Below, piece by piece: positions 56,304-64,000 of a stretch of DNA of 64,000 nucleotides. This DNA is from Apricaphanius iberus. Taxonomy: Eukaryota; Chordata; Actinopteri; Cyprinodontiformes; Aphaniidae. The position numbers and the translations under genes were made by a program. Where the stretch lies: contig JAPXFQ010000925.1 in the NCBI GenBank assembly GCA_028564705.1, forward strand, positions 62,001 through 126,000. The letters are read 5' to 3'. The notes beneath the pieces are model-generated. The model did not search any database, was not told the DNA's origin, and saw only the letters and a program-made list of their open reading frames with translations. Numbering within the stretch: position 1 is the first letter of the stretch; every line of letters begins with the position of its first letter.

Positions 56304-56840
56304 CTACCCAAAGCTACTCTTCCTTCCTTTCCCTCTCTCCCAACAATCTTCTAAAACATTCTTCACTGGATGATCCCCTTCATATCCTTTCACATTTACC
56401 CAGTACCCTGCTGCCAATTGCCTTCTCCTAATGAACGGCGGCATTTCTCCTGCTTCTACCTGGATAGCACTCACCGGTGTTGTTCTTACTACCCCTAAAC
56501 ATATCCTTAATGCTCCTGACTGAATTATATCCAACTGAGACAAAGTTGACTTAACTGCAGATCCATATATAAAACACCCGTAGTCGAGTCTTGACCTAAT
56601 TAATGCCACATATATTTGTTTTAATGTCTATAACTCAGCTCCCCACTCTATCCCTGTTAAACATTTCATACCATTGATGACCGATTTACATTTCTTTCCT
56701 ACATCATCAATTTGTTCCTTCCATGTTAACTTTGAGTCAAAATGAATTCCTAAGAATCGAAAACTTCTTACTTCCTCTAACTCTTTCTCATATAACCTTA
56801 GCTTCCGTTGTTCTATCGGTTTCTTATTAGTAAATACCAT
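56304..56840 (-). pseudogene. LINE ORF2 region after RT (connection/thumb)
   Basis: Two pieces: 56628-56840 (LRLYEKELEEVRSFRFLGIH) and 56304-56609 (SRLDYGCFIYGSA, LDIIQSGALRICLG, QVEAGEMPPFIRRRQLAAGY). These follow the RT domain in I/Nimb LINEs. There is a frameshift at about 56830 and a stop at about 56620. Confidence 0.85.
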
Positions 56841-58383
56841 AACTTTTGTTTTTTTCTACCGAAAACCTCACACCCCACTTCAAACTCCATTTTTCAACCT
56901 CCTCTATTCCCCTCTGTAACTTTTTACCTATAACCCCACTATTTCGACCTCTCTTCCATATGGCTCCATCATCTGCAAACAACGATTTCCCCATATCTGC
57001 TGGTAACTCGCAAAATATGTCATTGATCATAATGGTGAACAATGTTGGGCTGATCACACTCCCCTGAGGTGTCGCATTTTCCACCAATTTCTTTTCTGAA
57101 ATATCCTGTCCAATTTTTACTTGTATTGTTCTTTCACTTAAAAAATCCTTAATCCAATTAAACATTTTTTCTTTTATCCCAATATTGTGCAACTTGATCA
57201 ATAAACCATCTTTCCATAAAATATCATACGCCTTTTCTACATCAAAAAATACAGCCATAACAATTTCTTTATTCACCTGAGCCTTCCTAATTTCATCCTC
57301 AAGACATACAACTGAATCCATTTTAGATCTTCCCCTTCTAAAACCTCTCTGACACTTTGTTACCAACTTTCTTTTTTCTAAAAAATTCACCAACCTTTCA
57401 TTAATAATTCTTTCCATTAACTTACACATATTAGTAAGAGCAATGGGTCTGTAGTTACCTGGTAAACTGTGATCCTTTCCTGGTTTTTTGATAGGAACTA
57501 TTATTGCATCCTTCCATCCCTCTGGAATTTTTCCATTTTCCCAAATTTTATTATATAGCTTCAATAGCTTATCCACTCCTCCATAATCCATTTGCTCTAT
57601 CATTTTATAACAGACCTCATCCTCTCCTGGAGCACTGTTCTTAGTTTTATTTAATTCTTTCCTTAGTTCAGATTTAGTAAAAGGAACATCTAACTCATCT
57701 TCACTATGATGTTTATGACTTAATTTCTCTATATTTTCACTCTTTGTTTTTTCTTTGCCTCGTTTCTCCTCCTCAAGCAAGTTATTGGAACTATGCACCC
57801 CTGCAAATGTTTTGGCCATAAGTGTAGCCTTTTCTTCATTCTTTGTTGCTACCTTATCCCCATTAATCAATACTGGATAGTTCCATTCTCTCCTATCTCC
57901 TCTCATTTTCTTTATAACTTTCCATACCTCTCCCACTCGAGTATTACTTCCAACTTTCTCACAAAATCCTCTCCAACATTCTCTCTTTGCTTCTCTAATA
58001 GTTTTCCTAACCACTGCTTGCGCCTGCTTGTACTGGATTAAATGTTGATAGTTATGAGTTCTCTTTACCACTTTAAATGCTTTGTTTCTCTTTCTTATTG
58101 CTTTGTTACATTTTTCATTCCACCATGGAAGCACCTTTTCCATACTATTCCCTGAGCTCCTAGGAATTGCTTTCTGAGCAGCCAAGATGATGCCTTGTGT
58201 TATTTTATTTTTAAGAGCATCATCATTCATATCATCATCCACTTGCATCAAATATTTCTTATTCTCTCTCGTAAATGCCCCCCAATCAGCTTTCCCAAAA
58301 CTCCACCTCCTTCTTATTCTTTCTTTATTTTTTATTACGCCACTACTGATTATGCACCTCACTGGGTAATGATCACTTCCCAA
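56827..58383 (-). pseudogene. LINE ORF2 reverse transcriptase domain (518 codons open)
   Basis: Opens with GSDHYPVRC, the last endonuclease motif, and includes SAPGEDEVCYKMI, GNYRPIALTNMCKLMERIIN, FFDVEKAYD, TPQGSVISPTLF and the catalytic FADD box (SLFADDGAIW). All main RT motifs are present. A frameshift at about 58370 separates it from the endonuclease frame. Confidence 0.92.
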
Positions 58384-58960
58384 TCACATAAACATGCTAC
58401 AGGCCTAGATACCAGTGTCAGATCTAACACAGACACTTTATTTTTATTTACATCTATCCTTGTGCTTCGTCCATCATTCAAACTTCCAAATTTAAAAACA
58501 TCAATCAAATCGTCCACCACCTGACCATTGTAATCAGTTTTATCACTTCCCCATAATGAGCTATGTGCATTGAAATCACCACACCATATGAAATTATCTT
58601 TCCCTGACTCTTTAATTACATCAAACTCACTCAACTCTAACTTCTTACAACGATTATAAAAAGTTACATCAACCAAACTTCTCTTTCCTATCCACACTTC
58701 TACAACCACCCATTTTAACTCTGTTGTACTTCTGATTATCCTATACGAAATTCCTTCTTTGATAAATGTAACACACCCTCCCCCTATTCCTTCTGTCCTA
58801 TCACATCTAACTGCAATATATCCTTTCACTACAAACTCTAAACTAGGTTTAAGCCATGTTTCCTGAATGCAAATTATATCACGTTTATCCTTTTGACAAT
58901 ACACATAATTCTTAAACTCTTGACCATTCGCTATTAAGCTTCCAGCATTCCACTAAAGAA
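58359..58960 (-). pseudogene. LINE ORF2 apurinic endonuclease domain
   Basis: Starts around WNAGSLIANGQEF (near 58955) and contains IICIQETWLK (catalytic Glu), WCGDFNAHSSLWG (GDFNAH) and SVLDLTLVS. Its SDHYP box lies in the next frame. The frame overlaps the RT frame by 25 bases, showing one indel. Confidence 0.9.
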
Positions 58961-59040
58961 AAATCATTAATAAAACTATCCAACACATATCTGTTCTTGA
59001 CTAGCTTTAGCACTTAACTCCTCTCGGACCTCTTCCCATT

Positions 59041-59757
59041 TTATTTCTCTGCTGCTTTCACAATGAGTTGTATCCTCTCTGTCTTTGACTTAACTCCATC
59101 CGTAGCATTTATGACTCCTGCTATAAAAGTCGCCATTCTCTTCTTCTCACTGTGAATCTTCTCTTCTATTTTCTCCATGACAAAATTATTTACTTGACCA
59201 TTTCCTCTTTCTTCCTTATCTGTGATTTCTTCTGTCCCACCCTTCTTACTGCTTCAGCATACGTCACTTTTTCTTGAACTTTTATAGACTGAATTTTAAC
59301 TTCCCGCTGCATTACTTTACATCCCCAATACGCAACACTATGTCCTCCCCCACAATAAGAGCACTTTGGTTTGACACCTTCCACACACTTTCCATACTCA
59401 TGATCTTCCCCACATCTTCCACACCTCCTCTTGCCCTTACACATTTTAGCTAAATGTCCGAACTCTTGACATTTATAGCATCTCATTGGTTTTGGAATGT
59501 ACTCCCTCACACCACACCTTATGAATCCATAATAAACCTCCTTTGGTATATTTTGTTCTGCAAACTCAACTAACACCGTCTCTGATTCTTTTTTCTCCTT
59601 TCCTTTAGTCATTTATTTTACCCCTTTGACTGAATTATTATAAACAGTTAAATTCTCCCTCATCTCCTCCATTCTAACACTAATTGGCACACCTGTTATC
59701 ACTCCTCTACTCCCCCATGATTTATTTTCTCCAACCCTTGCTGAGCTGTTCATTACT
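59041..59757 (-). pseudogene. LINE ORF1 C-terminal half with CCHC zinc knuckles
   Basis: 59190-59612 encodes CYKCQEFGHLAKMC, CGRCGEDHEYGKC and CSYCGGGHSVAYWGC, three zinc-knuckle-like motifs, preceded by EYIPKPMR. The upstream piece (to about 59750) reads WGSRGVITGVPISV and ends in a stop just before 59612. A downstream piece (59177-59041) continues after another stop. Nucleic-acid chaperone of the LINE; broken. Confidence 0.85.
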
Positions 59758-59869
59758 GGGTGCTAGTTCCTCTTAAAGGGGAAGTACCACCAAATGCTGA
59801 ATTCATTACAGGTGCCCCAGTCACGTAGGTTACAAGAACGTCTCATAAATACGCTGCTGTTAATAAATA

Positions 59870-60165
59870 AACAATTCAAAAAAACACATCTTATAATAAC
59901 TTTTTTAATTAATCAAATTCCAGAAGAACAAAGCTTTTTTATTCATTATTTGTTTTAGTTAATTTAGGGGAAAAAACATCTTTTTTGCATTCCTTCAAGC
60001 ATTTTGATTGGTTTAGGCATCAGATGTCCATCAAACTGCATAAGAAGAAGAAATAAACTAATTTCTTCATATTTCAAAATGTTTCCTAATACTTTCATAT
60101 GTTTCAGATATTTCTTATAATCACTAGTAATGGTAACATAATACCAAATGAAATCCGCCAAAGAG
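59870..60165 (+). repeat. Dispersed repeat, direct copy of 4985-5345
   Basis: See the shared phrases given for the left copy. No coding capacity. Confidence 0.6.
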
Positions 60166-60185
60166 GTTCTGTTTTTGAGGCATTT

Positions 60186-60250
60186 ATGGGGCGACTATTG
60201 TTCAGGAGTTCGGCTTGTAATGGGAGGGTTGCTGATTTGAGCCCCGACTG
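60186..60250 (+). repeat. Possible SINE head (tRNA-like)
   Basis: GGGAGGGTTGCTGATTTGAG followed by CCCCGACTG resembles a pol III box B of a tRNA-derived SINE. Too short for a firm call. Confidence 0.35.
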
Positions 60251-60359
60251 TCTAGATTTAAAATAGAACAAAGCATTCACAATAAAACAATAATCAAGAC
60301 AATAATTAGAAACAAAATTAAAAACAAGCAAGTAAAAATCTAAAATAGGATCAGTTACT

Positions 60360-61030
60360 CATAGGTGAGTCTAAATAGGTACGTTTTAATTTTAGATTTA
60401 AAAGAGTTCACTGTCCCTGCAGCTTTGCATTCTCCTGGTAGTTTGTTCCAGATATGAGGAGTATAGAAACTAAAAGCTGCTTCCCCATGCTTGGTTCTGG
60501 TTCTAGGGACAATCAGTAAATTAGAGCTGGAGGACCTGATTGGTCTGGATGGTTTGTACCATGATAGCAGATCTGTAATGTACTCTGGTGCTAAAGCATT
60601 CAGTGATTTATAAACTAATATAGTCCTACTTTCTTGGTTCTAGTGAGAACACGAGCAGCAGCGTTCTGGATCAGCTACAGCTGTCTAATTGATTTTTTAG
60701 GCAGACCTGTGAAGATACTGTTACAGTAATCATAAATGTATGGATGAGTTTTTCTAGGTCTCCTTGTGACATCAATCCTTTAATCCTAGAAATGTTCTTC
60801 AGCTGATAGAAAGCTGAAATTGTTATTGCCTTTATGTGACCCTGGAGGTTCAGGTCTGAGTCCATTATTACACCTAGATCATCTGAAGTTGTGTGCTGAC
60901 TCTTGATTGTTCCTCTTTAGGTCCAAAAATAATTACTTCAGTTTTGTTTTTCTTTAGCTGGAGAGAGTTATGGGACATCGTGCTGTTGATTTGTTCAATG
61001 CATTTATTTAGCGTCTGGATGGGATAAAGC
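60360..61030 (-). pseudogene. L2/Rex-type LINE reverse transcriptase C-terminal remnant
   Basis: On the - strand 60865-60671 encodes SDLNLQGHIKAIT, FYQLKNISRIKGL and LEKLIHTF. Further on, in other frames, LPKKSIRQL, IQNAAARVLTRT are readable. The same domain as at 50642-51223 but another subfamily and more decayed. Confidence 0.75.
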
Positions 61031-61876
61031 TGGTGACATTGCAATGCAATCTACATCGGTGGAGCGTTTACCAGATGATATTTATGAGGAACACACAGAG
61101 GTTGCAGGTTTTCTGTTGGACAGGTACATTATTTACATGAAACAATAAACTTTATGTTAGCATTACGTTTGACACAGGACAGGTTAGTCCAGCAAATACT
61201 TTATCTTCCGTTTAACTCGGACAATTTACTCCGCGGCTTCCATAGAAGTAATGACGTGTTATAACGGTGAGAAGCCAGAGGAGACTGCTCAGTTCCTTGC
61301 ATTCACTGAACGCACCACTAGTTGGAGGTAATTCTTACACACGGGGGCTTTAAGCTGGTATCGTACTGATCCCATATTGGTAGCATTGTCTCATTTCCAG
61401 CAATGATCTCAAGGTTTATTTCCTAAAGGCGTTATCATGCCTCCATACTCTAGAGCTGAAAAGTTATCTGTTTAGCAGTACGCCACGTTGTTAATCCACA
61501 GTCCTTCGAAGTCCTTCGAAGTCTTATAAAAGTTGTCCAGAAAAAGGTGATCCGGTCGAACAGGTAGCTCCAGAGGCTGGGCACATTAATTAATTAATAG
61601 GATAGCTAAGAAGAGAACTTAAAAGGGAGAACAAAGTGGAAGATAAGGTAAGATATCAGAAGCTTGGACAGAGGCTGGTCCTCCTTCAGCAGTCAGTGTA
61701 AAAGTATCAGCGCCCCCTACCAGTGGTTGGCTGGAATGGACTTTCTAACATACTGTAGGAGGCGAAGTTATCAGGGCTGATCTGCTTTGTTCAAATACAG
61801 TCTGATTATAGACAGAAATAATTGGGTGTACATTAGAGTGGAGTCATATCTAAACCATATATTTTTCCAAGAATAG
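61031..61876. other. cdk14 intron stretch; contains inverted repeat copy 61235-61365
   Basis: Apart from the reverse-complement copy of 4405-4525, nothing recognised. Confidence 0.5.
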
Positions 61877-62145
61877 GGCTGCAGCTATTGATTCTTTTTG
61901 TAATCGATTAATCTAGCACTTTTTCGATTCGATTACTCGATTAATCTAATCATTTTTTACATTTTTAAATCACCAAACAAATCATGCATAATGAAAAATT
62001 TTGTGGCTGTAAAATGATCAAGCATGTTCCTTTTATCTCTCAAAAAATAGAGAACTCCAACTCCAATATTTGGCTCCAAAACTAAGCCCATTTACAGTAT
62101 ATATTTATTTATTTACTTGACAAAATAACAGTCAATAGCAATATT
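61877..62145. mobile_element. Left 269 bp of the hAT element family seen at 15830
   Basis: Starts TAGGGCTGCAGCTATTG and follows 15830-16099 with many small differences, then stops abruptly at hAT transposase sequence. No right end. Confidence 0.85.
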
Positions 62146-63096
62146 GGTGCCCCTCAACAACTCAGTGTCCACTATGTGAAGGAACCAAACACATGCCTTC
62201 TCCTCTCGTTCTGAAATAAACTGCTGGCATATTTGTTTTACATCTACACTGTCCGGTCTGTCCTGGTGGACATGGCACACAACAGCATTGTCAGAGTCAT
62301 TGTTGACCTTAGCCATGTTTCTAGTCTTCTGAGAGCACTGAAGCTTCTTTCAGCCTCAGCCGAGGCTAGTGTGATGACTAAAAGCAGCCTGACAAGGTGT
62401 TTGACTTGATCAAACAAACCCCTCACCTCCTCCAGCATTCCCCTTGTGATAGTAGCAGCTTCTGTACTAGATGTAAAGGTATATTTGGATTAGGGCTGCA
62501 GCTATCGATTCTTTTTGTAATCGATTAATCTAGCACTTTATCGATTCGATTACTCGGTTAATCTGATCATTTTTTTACGTTTTTAAATAACCAAAACAAA
62601 TCATTAATAATGAAAAATTTTGTGGCTGTAAAATGATCAAGCATGTTCCTTTTATCTCACAAAAAAATAGAGAACTCCAACTCCAATATTTGGCTCCAAA
62701 ACTAAGCCCATTTACAGTATATATTTATTTATTTACTTGACAAAATAACCGTCAACAGCAATAATGTAAGTTAATAAACTAAATGGTCCATCCACTTTTT
62801 TGTGAAAAGGCTTTTGTTGCAATGTTATTGTGATTTTCTTCTTCACCAGTCACTTATATTGTTTAAAAAGCTAGCAGTTTGAGACAATATTGTCACATAA
62901 ACCTTAGCAAAACAAAATGACTGAATGTCCTTTTTAAAAGTTGAAAACGCTAAAATGTGAGCTGCTCAGATTGGGTTCCACTAGAATAACATCTCTGCTT
63001 TTACTTTGATGTTAGAGTCCCAGACCCACCCTGGGCCCCTTTAGCCCCTCTTTATTCAGCCCCTGCTCAGCAGCACTGAACGTTTAGGAATAATCA
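62146..63096 (-). pseudogene. Copy of hAT transposase C-terminus plus nested hAT element
   Basis: 951 bases match 15485-16435 (also 951 bases) with only a few substitutions. The match includes the ATTTGGAT target copy and the first 606 bases of the nested element. So the segment copies the already nested compound; it is not an independent insertion. Cut on the right by LINE sequence. Confidence 0.9.
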
Positions 63097-63900
63097 TCCA
63101 TCCATCCATCCATCTTCTTCCGCTTACCCGGGGTCGGGTCGCGGGGGCAGTAGCCTAAGCAAAGAGACCCAGACTTCCCTCTCCCCGGCTACTTGGGCCA
63201 GCTCCTCGGGAGGAATCCCAAGGCGTTCCCAGGCCAGCAGGGAGACAAAATCCCTCCAGCGAGTCCTGGGTCTTCCCCTGGGCCTCATCCCGGTGGGATG
63301 TGCCCAGAACACCTCACCAGGGAGGCGTCCAGGAGGCATCCTGACCAGATGCCCGAGCCCTCATTCGTGAACAAGACTACAGATACCTAAACTCCTCCAC
63401 TTGAGGAAGGACCTCATCCCCGACCCAAAGAACGCACACTACCCTTTTCTGGTTCAAGACCATGGTCTCGGATTTGGAGGTGCTGATTCTCATCCCAGCC
63501 GATTGACACTCGGTTGCAAACCGCTTCAGCGAAAGCTGTAGATCACGTTCGGATGAAGCCAACAAGACCACATCATCCGTTAAAAGCAGAGACCCGATCC
63601 TCAGGTCACCAAAACGGATCCCCTCTACACCTAACAGCTCATATCAAAGGGTCTGGTACCCCATACTCCCGGAGTACCCCCCACAGGACACCCAGAGGGA
63701 CACGGTTGGACGCCTTCTCCAAGCACATGTAGACCGGTTGGGCGAACTCCCACGCACCCTCCAGGACCCTGCTGAGGGTGTAGAGCTGGTCCAGTGTTCC
63801 ACGGCCAGGACGAAAACAGCATTGTTCCTCCTGGATCCGAGGTTCGACTATCCGTCGGACCCTCCTCTCCAGAACCCCCGAATAGACCTTACCACGCTAC
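63097..63900 (-). pseudogene. LINE 3' end: RT C-terminal fragments and (TGGA)n tail
   Basis: On the - strand: 63822-63631 and 63571-63377 (VLLASSERDLQLSLKRFATE, SKSETMVLNQKRV, LPQVEEFRYL), then 63339-63124 (MPPGRLPGEVFWAHPTG, RPRTRWRDFVSLLAWERLG, LLRLLPPRPDPG) and a stop. A block expected between these is missing at about 63370, so an internal deletion is likely. It ends in TAAGCGGAAGAAGATGGATG repeats. The 5' side is not resolved before the window edge. Confidence 0.85.
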
Positions 63901-64000
63901 ATTTGCTGCCTCGGCTCGACCCTTCGCCGATTATCCAGATAATCCAAAGCAATCCAGCGTTGGTGTCAGGGTTGCCAGATCTGACTGGCAGGTTCCAGCC

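Larger units (their letters stand above)
56300..59757 (-). mobile_element. I/Nimb-type LINE, ORF1 and ORF2 mostly readable, 3' truncated
   Basis: On the - strand, in order: ORF1 C-terminal half with zinc knuckles, an endonuclease, a reverse transcriptase and an RT-connection region. Few frameshifts separate them. The 5' end is cut within ORF1 near 59757 and the 3' end stops at about 56300 with no RNase H, 3'UTR or tail. Confidence 0.88.

Noticed and set aside
1..64000. A previously undescribed defence or metabolic gene system
   Set aside because: Outside the two host genes and known element classes I found no cluster of novel coding sequence.

Overview
This is a window of a vertebrate nuclear genome, almost certainly a teleost fish. 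It holds spliced vertebrate genes with long introns, and teleost-type repeats: hAT, Tc1, TAA-target and TTAA-target DNA elements, L2-like and I/Nimb-like LINEs, a tRNA-derived SINE and a chromodomain Gypsy element. There is no operon structure and nothing prokaryotic.

Two host genes are visible, both on the + strand. A complete seven-exon pttg1ip-family gene (9128-32949, 182 codons plus stop) encodes a small cysteine-rich type I membrane protein. Its introns carry most of the DNA transposons. 4.4 kb downstream is the first coding exon of cdk14 (37367-37460), a PFTAIRE-type cyclin-dependent kinase. The rest of cdk14 lies beyond the window, so 37461-64000 is read as its first coding intron.

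Left flank (1-about 2760): the 5' end of an endogenous retrovirus on the - strand. It has an uninterrupted 545-codon gag reading frame open at the window edge, a long repetitive leader, a primer binding site and part of an LTR. 4.4-8.7 kb holds dispersed repeats and a large inverted-repeat element.

pttg1ip introns: a hAT transposase pseudogene split by a second hAT element, several nonautonomous elements with clean target-site duplications, Tc1 remnants, minisatellites and microsatellites.

cdk14 intron: a nested hAT element, a 1.1-kb 23-bp minisatellite open in all six frames, and a nearly intact Tf1/sushi-type Gypsy element (42465-48606) with a SINE in its 5' LTR. Then come an L2-like LINE end carrying an antisense 28S rRNA fragment, an I/Nimb-type LINE (56.3-59.8 kb), a chimeric hAT segment duplicated from 15.5 kb, and another LINE end.

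I see no convincing undescribed cellular system. The observations most worth following are the self-priming geometry of the Gypsy element with gag starting inside its LTR, five repeated short upstream reading frames in the retroviral leader, the 28S rRNA capture in a LINE, the hAT-in-hAT compound found twice, and a TG repeat that forms the splice acceptor of the last pttg1ip exon.
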